A stretch of DNA of 41,585 nucleotides from Elainella saxicola E1 (GCA_002796835.1 LUGL01000005.1:17228-58812); one strand, 5' to 3'. Counted from the first letter of the stretch, positions 7,034-15,462 are shown. Translations and numbers: made by a program. Notes: generated from the letters alone by a model not told the origin.

Positions 7034-9592
7034 ATGGCCTCTATCGCTCCATCGGCTCAGAAAACCAGTGCCGGTGTTTCATTAATTGCTCCTCTATCCG
7101 GACGATTGGTTCCGATCGAGAAAGTCCCTGACCCGGTTTTTGCCGAGAGGATGGTTGGGGACGGCATTTCGATCGATCCAGTCAGTCAAACCTTGCTTGC
7201 TCCCTGTGACGGGGAAGTGATTCAGCTTCATCCTTCCTGCCATGCTGTGACTGTTAAAACGGCTGATGGGTTGGAAGTACTGATGCATATTGGTCTGGAT
7301 ACGGTAACGCTGCGAGGAGAAGGATTTCAGCCGAAAGTCAAGGTGGGCGATCGCGTCAAAGCGGGCGATGTGTTGATTGAGTTCGATGCAGACTATGTCG
7401 CCCTGAATGCCAAGAGCTTGCTGACCCAAATTGTCGTGACGAATAGCGATCAGGTGGCGAAGTTTCTGCCTTATTCGGGGAACGTCACGGTTGGACAGGA
7501 TGTGATTTTAGAATTAACGCTGGCGAGTGCGCAGGATACTGCTACTGTCCAAACTGGGGTGACCGTCACCTCAGATCCAATCATTGTGCCGAATCCAACC
7601 GGGCTGCATGCTCGTCCAGCGGCAGTGCTGGTGAATTTGGCGAAGAAGTATCAGTCTACCCTACGCTTGAAACGGGGTGAGCAGGAAGTGAGTGCCCGCA
7701 GCGTGGTGGGCTTGATGGGATTGGAAGTTGCGCATGGTGATACCGTGCAGCTTATTGCGGATGGTCCGGATGCGGTGGCTGCGATCGCAGAACTCAGCGA
7801 AGCCTTGCGCACTGGGCTGGGTGAAGAAGGGGCAAAACCGATCGTCTCAACCGCTAGCGTGGCGAGTCTAACAGCAGCTCCCCCTCCCCCTCGGCCTCGA
7901 TCGACCGATCCAAACGTGATTTTAGGCGTGGCGGCTTCTCCGGGATTGGCGGTTGGCTACACTTACGCCCTGCGGCATCAAGAAATTCAGGTGGCAGAGG
8001 CCGGATCGACTCCTAACGCAGAACGTCGCAAATTGGAGCAAGCGATCGATCAGGCTAAGTCGGAAATTGAGGCACTGCGGGCCAAAGTGCATGGTCAGGC
8101 GGATGCGGGCAAGGCCGCCATTTTTGCAGCCCATTTAGAGCTATTGGAAGATCCTGAAATTGCCGATACGGCGACCAATTTGATCGACAAGGGCAAGAGT
8201 GCCGCCTTTGCCTGGAAGCAGTCCTACATGGCCCAAGCCGAAACCCTGGCGAAGCTGAAAAATGAACTACTAGCGGCTCGTGCCAACGATTTGCGAGATG
8301 TGGGAGGTCGGGTATTGCGCATTCTGACTGGAACTTCTGTTGAAGCCATCTCCTATCCGGACAACTGCATTCTGCTGGCCGAAGATCTGACCCCTTCTGA
8401 TACGGCCACGATGGAAAAAGGGAAAGTGCTGGGCTTTTGTACCGTTGGCGGTGGGGCAACCTCTCATGTTTCGATCCTGGCTCGATCGATGGATATTCCA
8501 GCCATTGCAGGATCTGAGCCACGCATCATGGATCTGGCTGACGGTACACCCGTGATTCTAGATGGCAGCAAGGGTAAACTGCGGCTGAATCCCTCGGTGG
8601 AAGAAATGGAGCGAGTGCGGACGGTGCAGGTGCGGCAAAAGGCAAAACGCGAAGCCGATTTAGCGACAGCCGACCAGCCTGCGATTACCCGTGATGGCCA
8701 CCGGATTGAGGTCGTGGCAAACATCGGCAACCAGAAAGATGCAGAGAAGTCGGTGGCGCTGGGCGGTGAAGGGGTCGGTTTGCTGCGATCGGAATTTGTG
8801 TTTATGGAACGCAGCAGTGCACCCAGTGAAGCGGAACAAACCGAAATTTACAGCAACATTGCTCGAATTTTGGGCGATCGGCCTTTGATTATTCGCACCT
8901 TAGATGTGGGGGGCGACAAGCCATTGTCCTATTTGCCAATTCCCCATGAAGAGAATCCTTTCCTGGGTGAACGGGGCATCCGGATTGGGTTCGATCGGCC
9001 TGATATTTTGCGGACTCAGCTTCGTGCCATTCTGAAAGCCTCAACCGTGGGTAACGTTAAGGTAATGTTTCCGATGATTGCCACGTTAGAAGATTGGCGA
9101 ATGGCGAAGGCAATGCTGGAAGAAGAGCGGCAGAATCTGGGTGTTGGACCGATCGACGCGGGCATTATGGTGGAAGTACCTTCGGCTGCGGTATTGGCCG
9201 ATCAGTTTGCCAAAGAAGCTGATTTCTTTTCAGTCGGCACGAATGACTTGACCCAATACACGCTGGCGATGGATCGGGGTCATCCCAAACTCGCACCCTA
9301 TGTAGATGGCTTGAATCCGGCGGTGCTGTCGCTGATCGGCATGGCAGCTAAGGCAGCCAATGCACATGGTAAGTTCTGCGGCATTTGTGGCGGTATTGGC
9401 AGCGATCCGCAGGCTGTGCCAATTCTGATCGGCTTGGGTGTAAAGGAACTAAGTGTCAGCGTTCCCACGATTCCCAGCATCAAAGCCCAAATTCGCGAAT
9501 TGAGTCTGGCGGACTGTCAACGGCTGGCAGAAAAAGCGTTGTCGTTGCAGTCAGGCGCAGAGGTGCGAGAACTGTGTCCCTTAGAAGACTAA
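7034..9592 (+). CDS. PTS fusion EIIA(Glc)-HPr-Enzyme I (phosphoenolpyruvate-protein phosphotransferase)
   Basis: This 852-residue protein carries all the general and one sugar-specific cytoplasmic PTS component in one chain. Residues about 15-165 are a glucose-type EIIA with H70 and the phosphorylated H85 (VLMHIGLDTV). Residues about 180-262 are HPr with the phospho-histidine H192 (GLHARPA) and a conserved regulatory-type serine S223 (ARSVVGLM). A proline-rich linker (PPPPRPR, about 283-289) leads into Enzyme I (about 293-850) with H478 (GGATSHVSILAR) and the PEP-domain cysteine C785 (ICGG). PEP gives phosphate to EI, then HPr, EIIA and the EIIB of the next gene. An AAGGAG ribosome binding site lies at 7017-7022. 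The fusion order is the same as NagF/FruB-like multiphosphoryl transfer proteins. A PTS is rare in cyanobacteria. Confidence 0.95.
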   Translation: MASIAPSAQKTSAGVSLIAPLSGRLVPIEKVPDPVFAERMVGDGISIDPVSQTLLAPCDGEVIQLHPSCHAVTVKTADGLEVLMHIGLDTVTLRGEGFQPKVKVGDRVKAGDVLIEFDADYVALNAKSLLTQIVVTNSDQVAKFLPYSGNVTVGQDVILELTLASAQDTATVQTGVTVTSDPIIVPNPTGLHARPAAVLVNLAKKYQSTLRLKRGEQEVSARSVVGLMGLEVAHGDTVQLIADGPDAVAAIAELSEALRTGLGEEGAKPIVSTASVASLTAAPPPPRPRSTDPNVILGVAASPGLAVGYTYALRHQEIQVAEAGSTPNAERRKLEQAIDQAKSEIEALRAKVHGQADAGKAAIFAAHLELLEDPEIADTATNLIDKGKSAAFAWKQSYMAQAETLAKLKNELLAARANDLRDVGGRVLRILTGTSVEAISYPDNCILLAEDLTPSDTATMEKGKVLGFCTVGGGATSHVSILARSMDIPAIAGSEPRIMDLADGTPVILDGSKGKLRLNPSVEEMERVRTVQVRQKAKREADLATADQPAITRDGHRIEVVANIGNQKDAEKSVALGGEGVGLLRSEFVFMERSSAPSEAEQTEIYSNIARILGDRPLIIRTLDVGGDKPLSYLPIPHEENPFLGERGIRIGFDRPDILRTQLRAILKASTVGNVKVMFPMIATLEDWRMAKAMLEEERQNLGVGPIDAGIMVEVPSAAVLADQFAKEADFFSVGTNDLTQYTLAMDRGHPKLAPYVDGLNPAVLSLIGMAAKAANAHGKFCGICGGIGSDPQAVPILIGLGVKELSVSVPTIPSIKAQIRELSLADCQRLAEKALSLQSGAEVRELCPLED

Positions 9593-9656
9593 GCGGTGTT
9601 TTCAGCACTCTCAGTAGATCGAAGATGAATTTATTTTGATGACAATGCTTGTGATT

Positions 9657-9740
9657 GATCCCCCTAAATCCCCCTTCAAAAGGGGGACTTAAGACACTTT
9701 CGGCTCGGTTCCCCCTTGGCTAAGGGGGGCTAGGGGGATC
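9657..9740. repeat. Interspersed palindromic repeat (GATCCCCCTAAA family) between the two PTS genes
   Basis: The element starts GATCCCCCTAAATCCCCCTT and ends with its near inverted copy AAGGGGGGCTAGGGGGATC, so the ends can pair. Inside, CCCCCTT-caaa-AGGGGG forms a small hairpin and TTCCCCCTTGGCTAAGGGGGG a second one. Such imperfect C/G-tract palindromes are widespread in cyanobacterial intergenic DNA, and this one looks like a small MITE-like repeat. It is inserted in the spacer between the EIIA-HPr-EI and EIICB genes, so it may reduce or stop read-through between them. Confidence 0.75.
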
Positions 9741-9806
9741 TCAACAGGATTTGTGATCGACCGATACTCTGCCATTTCTCATTCATTCAACTCTACAAAC
9801 AACCCT

Positions 9807-11663
9807 ATGTGGAAAAAATCATTTGCTATCCTGCAACAGCTTGGGAAGTCGTTAATGCTTCCTGTTTCGGTGCTTCCCGTTGCGGGAATTTTGCTTGGCT
9901 TGGGTAGCGCCCGCTTAATTGAGATTGACAATATCGAGAAAGGGATTATTCAAAATCCCAAGTTCTGGTTCTTGCCAGAATGGTTGGCCTACATCATGAA
10001 AGGATCGGGGGACGCCATTTTTGGCAACCTACCGCTGATTTTTGCGATCGCAGTGGCGATCGGTTTTACCAATAACGATGGGGCGGCGGCAGTTGCTGCG
10101 ATCGTCGGTTTTGTAGCGTTTCTGGCAACGATGGGGGCGGCGTCCGTTCATTTGTTTGGTGTTGATCCGGATACTTTGTCGAAAGTGATGGGCATCGACT
10201 CCTTGGATACTGGGGTATTTGGGGGCTTGATCATCGGCGGTTTAGCGGCCTATCTATTCAACAAATTTTTCCGGATTCAGTTACCCCAATATTTGGGATT
10301 CTTTGCCGGTAAACGATCGGTCCCCATTCTCACTGCTGTTGCCGCAATTTTCGTAGGCGTTTTGATGAGCGTGATTTGGCCGCCGATCGGAACAGCGATT
10401 CGGACAGCAGCCACCGCAGCCGCAGAAGGAAGTAATACTGCCACGACTGCTGCAATTTATGGGGTAGTTGAGCGCTTGCTGTTGCCCTTTGGGTTGCATC
10501 ATATCTGGAACGTTCCTTTCTTCTTCCAGATCGGTTCTTTTATTGATCCAATCACTAAACAGCCGGTGACGGGCGACATCAACCGCTTCTTTGCAGGCGA
10601 CCCGACGGCAGGCATTCTGGGTGGTGCTTACTGGTTCAAGATGTATGGATTGCCCGCTGCGGCGATCGCCATGTGGCATTGCGCCTATCCCAAGAATCGC
10701 AAGATCACGAGTGGGATTATGCTCTCTGCGGCGTTCACCTCTTTCCTAACTGGGATTACGGAACCGATCGAATTCTCGTTTATGTTCGTCGCTCCGGGTC
10801 TCTATGCCGTTCACGCAGTTATGGCAGGATTCTGTCAGTGGTTATTCCAGGTGATGGGCGGCAAAATGGGTTTCACCTTCTCGCAGGGTGGCATCGACTT
10901 TTTGCTGTTTAGCGGTTTGCCCAATGCCCAAAAGGTTTGGTTGCTGCCGTTGCTCGGTATTTTAGTCTTCGCACCGCTCTACTATTGGGTGTTCCGACTG
11001 GCGATCAAACGGTTCAATTTGAAAACCCCTGGTCGGGAGGATGAGACAACGGCTGCGATCGGTCCAGTTGGCCCAGGTTCAGAGATGGCGCGTGAATTGG
11101 TGCGAGCCTTTGGTGGCCGGAATAACATTGCTACCCTCGATGCCTGTATCACTCGCTTGCGCATTACCGTAAACGACACGAAGCAAGTCAACAAAGCTCG
11201 TTTGAAAGCGTTGGGTGCGTCGGGCGTGCTGGAGGTCGGCAATAGCGCTCAGGCGATCTTTGGTCCGCGATCGGAAAACCTGAAAACCGACATGATCGAA
11301 TATCTGCGCAATGCTGGATCGGAAGCGGATGAAGCCTATCAACCCGATCCAGCAGAGGTGGCGGCTGAAGCAGCGGCAGTGGCACCAGTTGCTGGACCGG
11401 AGGTGGATCCGGAAGCGCCTGCGAAGGTGAAAGCGATGATCGCGGCCTTGGGCGGCATGGGTAACATTCGCCGGGTGGATGATGTGGCGTTGACTCGCTT
11501 GCGGATTGAAGTGGCTGAGAGTGAGCGGGTGGATGAGGAAGCGCTGCGGGCTGCGGGTGCAGAGGGCATTTTGCGGCTACCGGGCGGTAAGTTGCATTTG
11601 ATCGTGGGCTTAGGAGCCGATCAGTATGCGGCAGAGATGAAAGGTCAGTTGGCAAAGGTGTAA
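9807..11663 (+). CDS. ptsG: PTS glucose-type EIICB permease with a second, degenerate EIIB domain
   Basis: The frame is open from GTG 9753, but the family N-terminus ([19 protein letters not shown]) starts at ATG 9807, giving 618 residues. Residues about 5-405 are an EIIC membrane domain with the FFAGDPTAG motif (261-269) and the conserved [12 protein letters not shown] segment (316-327). The linker TPGRED and the following EIIB (about 425-502, phospho-cysteine C447 in DACITRLR) are very close to the E. coli glucose PtsG pattern, so glucose is the likeliest sugar, with GlcNAc as the alternative. After an Ala/Pro-rich linker a second EIIB-like domain (about 538-615) reads [10 protein letters not shown], with A561 where the phosphorylated cysteine should be. 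No ribosome binding site is obvious. The protein should import and phosphorylate sugar using the phosphate relay from the upstream gene. Confidence 0.93.
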   Translation: MWKKSFAILQQLGKSLMLPVSVLPVAGILLGLGSARLIEIDNIEKGIIQNPKFWFLPEWLAYIMKGSGDAIFGNLPLIFAIAVAIGFTNNDGAAAVAAIVGFVAFLATMGAASVHLFGVDPDTLSKVMGIDSLDTGVFGGLIIGGLAAYLFNKFFRIQLPQYLGFFAGKRSVPILTAVAAIFVGVLMSVIWPPIGTAIRTAATAAAEGSNTATTAAIYGVVERLLLPFGLHHIWNVPFFFQIGSFIDPITKQPVTGDINRFFAGDPTAGILGGAYWFKMYGLPAAAIAMWHCAYPKNRKITSGIMLSAAFTSFLTGITEPIEFSFMFVAPGLYAVHAVMAGFCQWLFQVMGGKMGFTFSQGGIDFLLFSGLPNAQKVWLLPLLGILVFAPLYYWVFRLAIKRFNLKTPGREDETTAAIGPVGPGSEMARELVRAFGGRNNIATLDACITRLRITVNDTKQVNKARLKALGASGVLEVGNSAQAIFGPRSENLKTDMIEYLRNAGSEADEAYQPDPAEVAAEAAAVAPVAGPEVDPEAPAKVKAMIAALGGMGNIRRVDDVALTRLRIEVAESERVDEEALRAAGAEGILRLPGGKLHLIVGLGADQYAAEMKGQLAKV

Positions 11664-11695
11664 TTTCGATTCAGTAAATTAAATCAACATATCTC

Positions 11696-11729
11696 GTAGG
11701 GGCGTTTCGCGAAACGCCCTTACTTTTTT
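11696..11729 (+). terminator. Rho-independent-type terminator / cyanobacterial palindrome
   Basis: A perfect 20-base palindrome GGGCGTTTCGCGAAACGCCC (11700-11719) extends outward through GTAG/TTAC with one wobble pair, and is followed by six T at 11724-11729. It lies 33 bases after the EIICB stop, so it probably ends the PTS transcript. The same GGGCGTTTCGCGAAACGCCC type is a common interspersed repeat in cyanobacteria, so it may be a repeat used as a terminator. Confidence 0.8.
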
Positions 11730-11819
11730 ATGGAGCATGCGATTGGTCTTCACCACAAGTCAACCGACGCCCAAATCTAACGCTAGAATGAGATCACTTT
11801 ATCCTTCTTCTGTTGCAAA

Positions 11820-12080
11820 ATGCTAAAAACAGTGCAAGGTATTTATCAGAATGGCCAAGTGGAACTGACTGAACTGCCACCCAGCGTAACTGACCAAGTG
11901 CAAGTTTTAGTGACTTTCCTCGACGCTGACAATATTGATCTCCCTAAACTGCGTCAACTGATCGAGCATTTAGAGACGATCGCGGGAATTCAGCAGGGGT
12001 TTGAAGAACTAAACGCAGGTCAGGCTCGTTCAATCGGGAGTTTCATCACTGAAATGCAATCGATCGCACGACAGCGTTAG
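11820..12080 (+). CDS. Small antitoxin-like protein (AF2212/DUF104-like N-terminus)
   Basis: This 86-residue protein starts MLKTVQGIYQNGQVELTELP, the pattern of AF2212-like (DUF104) antitoxins and their cyanobacterial relatives, which form a short beta hairpin region that binds DNA or a toxin. Its C-terminal half, GIQQGFEELNAGQARSIGSF, matches the helical tail seen in many cyanobacterial antitoxins and resembles the tail of the antitoxin-like protein at 13723. No toxin gene overlaps or follows it: the next 170 bases hold no recognisable PIN or RelE-type frame, only an 18-codon frame from 12155. It is therefore an orphan antitoxin by context. Family assignment is by weak pattern, so its function is uncertain. 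Confidence 0.6.
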   Translation: MLKTVQGIYQNGQVELTELPPSVTDQVQVLVTFLDADNIDLPKLRQLIEHLETIAGIQQGFEELNAGQARSIGSFITEMQSIARQR

Positions 12081-12251
12081 CAACGGTTCGTTAGTAATAT
12101 GTGAGAACTAAGCGATCGAATCTTGGGAAAGAAGCGAGCGACTTTCGAGGGGTTATGGCTGAATTAATTGAAGTAGATCGATTGTCTAATGCAGTCAAGC
12201 AAACAAAGTAGGCGTAAACTACAAAAAACCTCAAACGACTAAGCACAATCT

Positions 12252-13415
12252 ATGAACGAAGACCAATTTGAACAGCTTTTATATGAAGAAGAAGGAACCA
12301 CTCTTGACTTCAAGAAACAGCAATATTTATTCTCAAAAGTAAGTGACGAAGAAAAGTCAGAGCTACTTAAGGATATCCTAGGTTTTGCCAATGCTTGGCG
12401 AAGAGCCACTGCATATATCCTTATCGGAGTAGAAGATGTCCGAGGTGGTCGTGGAAAGATTGTCGGTATTTCTCCGAATGACCACTTACAAGATCATGCA
12501 CTTCAGCAATTTGTCAACAACCTAACAAACTACCCAGTGAGGTTTCACTATGAAGCATTCAGTTTTGAAGGCAAGCAGATCGGTATTATAAGCATTGAAG
12601 AGCAAATGCGACCTATCTATTTAAAGCGCGATTACGGCAAACTTAAGAAGAATGAGGTTTATGTTCGCAGGGGAAGCTCTACCGATCCAACGAAGCCAGC
12701 ATTACCTGAAGAGATTGCAAGCATGAGATTAGGAGCATCTCAAGAAGATGCTTTACTCTCTATGCAGTTCTGTCATGTAGAAACTGAGATACCTCTAGGA
12801 TCTTCACTGGTATGTGAGTCTGAGTACTGCGAGATACCGCCAAGGCACTCAATTCCTGATTTGCCCCGTCCAAAACGTGAGATCTGGCAATCTGATGTTC
12901 TCGATCAAACAAACCACAATTTCTATCGTGAGTTAGCCGATTATGAATATAAGCGTCGGCTTTGCCAACCTGCGCGATTAATTGTTGAAAACAGTGGTAA
13001 GATTGCCGCCAAGAATGTGCGTGTTGAAATAACGACTCCGAACCAGTCTGAGATCATTGCCTTTGAAAAAGCTGCTCTACCACAACGACCTAGCAGAGAT
13101 AGGTTTGCAAATCCTGTCTCTTTAAGAGGGATCCGATCCATTCATAGAAATCCTGGTGCTGTCGAGATTGAGTCTCCTCCTGGAAAGCTAATTGTTAAAG
13201 CCGATTTTGGAGATTTACAACCTGGGAGATGCGTCTGCTCAGCAATCTTCTATATCGGTAGTAGGATCAGCCAAGAGATTATGCTATCCGCCTTTATTTA
13301 TGCTGACAATCTAACAGTTCCTAAAGAATTTATTCTTAAAATCTCTGTTTCTTCAAAAATGACATCAATGACCTTCGAGCAATTGAAGTGGATAGGACAG
13401 TTTCGGCATTGCTGA
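12252..13415 (+). CDS. AlbA_2/Schlafen-type putative ATP- or nucleic-acid-binding protein
   Basis: This 387-residue protein has an N-terminal AlbA_2 (Schlafen AAA_4-type) domain at about 5-155: EEGTTLDFKKQQ, DILGFANAWRRATAYILIGVED, and a VYVRRGSSTDPT segment near the end of the domain. In this family the domain occurs in transcriptional regulators and in anti-phage or RNA-binding proteins. The rest (about 160-387) does not match anything I recognise; it contains ARLIVENSGKIAAKNVRVEI, a beta-rich stretch that looks like an immunoglobulin-like fold. No helix-turn-helix is obvious at the C-terminus. It stands alone, rightward, 170 bases after the antitoxin-like gene. The function is unknown; a defence role is speculation. 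Confidence 0.75.
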   Translation: MNEDQFEQLLYEEEGTTLDFKKQQYLFSKVSDEEKSELLKDILGFANAWRRATAYILIGVEDVRGGRGKIVGISPNDHLQDHALQQFVNNLTNYPVRFHYEAFSFEGKQIGIISIEEQMRPIYLKRDYGKLKKNEVYVRRGSSTDPTKPALPEEIASMRLGASQEDALLSMQFCHVETEIPLGSSLVCESEYCEIPPRHSIPDLPRPKREIWQSDVLDQTNHNFYRELADYEYKRRLCQPARLIVENSGKIAAKNVRVEITTPNQSEIIAFEKAALPQRPSRDRFANPVSLRGIRSIHRNPGAVEIESPPGKLIVKADFGDLQPGRCVCSAIFYIGSRISQEIMLSAFIYADNLTVPKEFILKISVSSKMTSMTFEQLKWIGQFRHC

Positions 13416-13722
13416 TTTAAGCTGTAAATCAGTCTTTGAAAGCCCTGAAAACTCGTTTAAAATTTTTCGAAATCATGCTGTCACTCACTAATGTTCATTA
13501 TCTGACAGTACCAATGTGAGCCGATCAATGGAATTGTGCGGTTGTCTTTCTAACTCAACATCAAACGTATAAGGTCGGTTGTGAAGCCCAACACCGAGTT
13601 TGGTTGATCAACGATCTGAACTTGAGCCAATGCCAACGCAAGATGATTCGAGTTGGACATTGAGTCATCCTACATTTGGTAGAATATTGACTTAAAGGCC
13701 CAATGCTAAAAGACAAGGCTGT
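13416..13722. other. Intergenic region, no confident gene
   Basis: The 307 bases between the AlbA_2 gene and the next antitoxin gene contain one stop-free frame of about 49 codons (about 13519-13665), without a start codon or recognisable family. A possible -10 hexamer TAGAAT lies at 13680-13685, about 38 bases before the antitoxin ATG, with no clear -35. It may hold debris of a lost gene. Confidence 0.35.
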
Positions 13723-13977
13723 ATGACCATTGTTGTAACCCTTAGCCCAGAATTAGAGAAGCTTCTTCAGGAAAAGACTGCTCCGCAAGGGCAGGATATA
13801 AGCCTTGTTGCCTCTGAGTTACTGGCAAATGCCTTGATGCAGGAAATGCAAGAGTCAGAAGAGGCAATTCAGGGGATTCAACAAGGTTTAGATGACTTCG
13901 AGGCAGGAAAATACCGATCGTTCCAAGAGTTTGCTGAAGAACAACGCCACAAATACAATCTGCCCGCTGATCCATGA
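13723..13977 (+). CDS. Antitoxin, ParD-like type II family
   Basis: This 84-residue protein has the layout of cyanobacterial ParD-like antitoxins: an N-terminal strand (MTIVVTLSPELEKLLQEKT), a helix, and a charged tail EEAIQGIQQGLDDFEAGKYRSFQEFAEEQR that wraps the toxin in the family. Two bases after its stop, a GTG at 13979 begins VSYRIEISSVA, the usual start of a RelE/ParE toxin, but the frame ends after 19 residues. The antitoxin therefore appears intact while its toxin is broken. A second, more decayed copy of the tail is at 17564-17632. Confidence 0.7.
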   Translation: MTIVVTLSPELEKLLQEKTAPQGQDISLVASELLANALMQEMQESEEAIQGIQQGLDDFEAGKYRSFQEFAEEQRHKYNLPADP

Positions 13978-13978
13978 G

Positions 13979-14038
13979 GTGTCATACCGTATCGAAATTT
14001 CAAGTGTTGCAGCAGGGGATCGATCAGAGAATGGATGA
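13979..14038 (+). pseudogene. Remnant of a RelE/ParE-type toxin gene
   Basis: Starting at GTG 13979 the frame reads VSYRIEISSVA, then loses similarity and stops at TGA 14036-14038. This short N-terminal string is typical of RelE/ParE toxins, which normally follow a ParD-like antitoxin at once, as here. Nothing downstream restores a toxin-like frame before the leftward xisI gene, so most of the toxin is missing. The identification rests on about eleven residues and on context. Confidence 0.45.
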
Positions 14039-14107
14039 ATAGGCGATCGAGATTTGCGAATCCTCCTAAGATGAAATGGCGAGGGCAATAGAGTATTCTG
14101 AAGCTCA

Positions 14108-14443
14108 TCAGCTAACGGCATAGTCAGTAAATTGGCGCTTGAAGGGGGGGTGAAAGCCCAGCACAATATCAGTTTTAGGGACTCCCATTTCGACCAATTC
14201 TTCAGCAAAGTCAACATCAGTCATGTTGCGCTGAATCCAAATTTTTTCGTTTCTAATTTCGATGTGAACGCTGCAACTATAAATGTGGCGGGATTCTTCC
14301 CAACCCAAGTTGACTAGTAGATAGCGATCGTTGTTGGTATCGCAAACAAACTCTCGCTCAATGTCAGGGTTGAGAGATTTATAACTTGCATGTTCATTCA
14401 ACAAGGTTTGGATCGCCTGACGATAGTGGGCTAGTTTATCCAT
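14108..14443 (-). CDS. xisI: XisI family protein
   Basis: This 111-residue protein starts at ATG 14443 (MDKLAHYRQAIQTLL); the frame is open upstream but that part lies inside xisH. It shows the XisI pattern: LNEHASYKSLNPDIEREFVCDTNNDRYLLVNLGWE in two parts, a VHIEIRNEKIWIQRN strand, DVDFAEELVEMGVP, and the C-terminal VLGFHPP. XisI was named as a factor controlling excision of the fdxN element in heterocyst-forming Anabaena, acting with XisH and the recombinase XisF. It overlaps the end of xisH by 13 bases, so the two are a translationally coupled pair. No recombinase or element border is nearby, so a role beyond excision is likely. Confidence 0.9.
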   Translation of the reverse strand: MDKLAHYRQAIQTLLNEHASYKSLNPDIEREFVCDTNNDRYLLVNLGWEESRHIYSCSVHIEIRNEKIWIQRNMTDVDFAEELVEMGVPKTDIVLGFHPPFKRQFTDYAVS

Positions 14444-14847
14444 TGGGTAATTTCCTCCAATGTGATTTTGTAGATGATTAACTTGAGATTGTATTCCTGA
14501 CACATCTGCCGGATTGTTTCTTTCTGGAAAAAGGTTTCGTAGGTATCTGAAGGGATCGCAAGGTAGAGAATACGGTCAGGCTCTACTTTTCTCAAAGTAA
14601 ATCGATAATTCATGAATTGCCCTACTGCTGTGTGAAATTCTGAGAAATTGGAGCCACGAATAAAACTTTTGATTTCAACAGCAATGGTTTGATTATTGCG
14701 TTCAGCCGCAATTAGACGCTCTGCACCCAAATCAATCTGAGCTTCAATATCTGTTAACTCAATGTAAAGCGGGTCATGGGTAATGATCCAGCCATCTTTT
14801 TCGAGGGCACGACGCACAATATCGTGAAAGATATCTTTTCTAGACAT
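14431..14847 (-). CDS. xisH: XisH family protein
   Basis: This 138-residue protein starts at ATG 14847, nine bases after a GGAGG on the leftward strand; a TTG nine bases upstream is too close to that site. It has the XisH pattern: MSRKDIFHDIVRRALEKDGWIITHDPLYI, then DLGAERLIAAERNNQTIAVEIKSF with the D-x(n)-E-x-K arrangement of a restriction-endonuclease-like fold, then FHTAVGQFMNYRF and a C-terminal LKLIIYKITLEEI. In Anabaena, XisH is needed with XisI and XisF to excise the fdxN element. Multiple xisHI pairs per genome are typical of cyanobacteria. It is followed by xisI with a 13-base overlap. Confidence 0.9.
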   Translation of the reverse strand: MSRKDIFHDIVRRALEKDGWIITHDPLYIELTDIEAQIDLGAERLIAAERNNQTIAVEIKSFIRGSNFSEFHTAVGQFMNYRFTLRKVEPDRILYLAIPSDTYETFFQKETIRQMCQEYNLKLIIYKITLEEITQWIN

Positions 14848-14880
14848 CAGGTTCAACCTCCCTCATATTCAGTTTACCGC

Positions 14881-14958
14881 TCACTGCGCCTGAAACGATC
14901 GCCCAATCATGTTCTCGTCTATCAGCAGTAGGGAATCCTAGAAAAAATTCTAGTGTTT
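14881..14958 (+). repeat. Left block of the duplicated segment, copy 1 (leader of the split gene)
   Basis: Bases 14895-14958 match 17871-17934 at about 62 of 64 positions by eye; weaker similarity reaches back to 14881/17858. The block forms the upstream region of the gene at 14971. It contains CTAGAAaaaaTTCTAG, a short palindrome that is changed by one base in the other copy. In copy 2 the block is joined almost directly to the 21-bp array, without the gene. Confidence 0.8.
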
Positions 14959-14970
14959 TGGAGAACAACC

Positions 14971-15462
14971 GTGCCCTACCAAGATATTAACGTCAGCCTA
15001 TCTGACGCCGATCTCACCGAAATCAAGCAGGCCATCAACACCATCCAGCAAAAGATGCCCTTTCTGATTACGCTGAGCCAGGAAGAACGCCGTCGGCTCT
15101 AAAAAATGGGCGATAAGCGGCTTGCTTTTGTGCAAAATAGCTTCAATGCGGCCCAAAGTAACCGCAACATTCTGCCAGCCAGCTTTGACCTGGAAGCCTA
15201 TACCAACGACTATCAGCTCGCTGCCGACCTGACCGAACTGCTGATGCTGCTCACCCAAATTACCGAACAGGTAAACGATACGCTGATGGCCGTCGGCAGT
15301 GAAGCCATGAGCAGCAGCCTCACGGTGTATGAGTATGTCAAAACAGCCGCCAAAAAGACGCCCGGTTTGAAATCGATCGCGGAACAACTCGGCACCTTAT
15401 TCAAGGCGATCAGAACCAAGTCAGCTAAACCTGCGATCGACCCTGTTGCTGCTTCCAACTAG
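14971..15462 (+). pseudogene. Conserved cyanobacterial small protein gene interrupted by one in-frame TAA
   Basis: From GTG 14971 (GGAG at 14960-14963) the frame reads MPYQDINVSLSDADLTEIKQ (GTG as Met) to EERRRL and stops at TAA 15100-15102. The same frame resumes as KMGDKRLAFVQNSF with an ATG four bases after the stop (15106) and runs 118 residues to 15462. Joined, they form one helical protein of about 163 residues that matches a cyanobacterial family of unknown function I recognise by the MPYQDI start and the MAVGSEAM and KTAAKKTPGLK segments. The single stop would be a one-base change from a Leu or similar codon. Translation could restart at the ATG at 15106 to give a C-terminal fragment. 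Alternatively the gene is dead. Family function is unknown. Confidence 0.75.

Noticed and set aside
8055-8522. Long minus-strand frame inside the PTS fusion gene
   Set aside because: Antisense shadow of a strongly supported gene with no protein-like features.
12155-12211. 18-codon frame between the antitoxin-like gene and the AlbA_2 gene
   Set aside because: Too short, no family resemblance, and only context would make it a toxin remnant.
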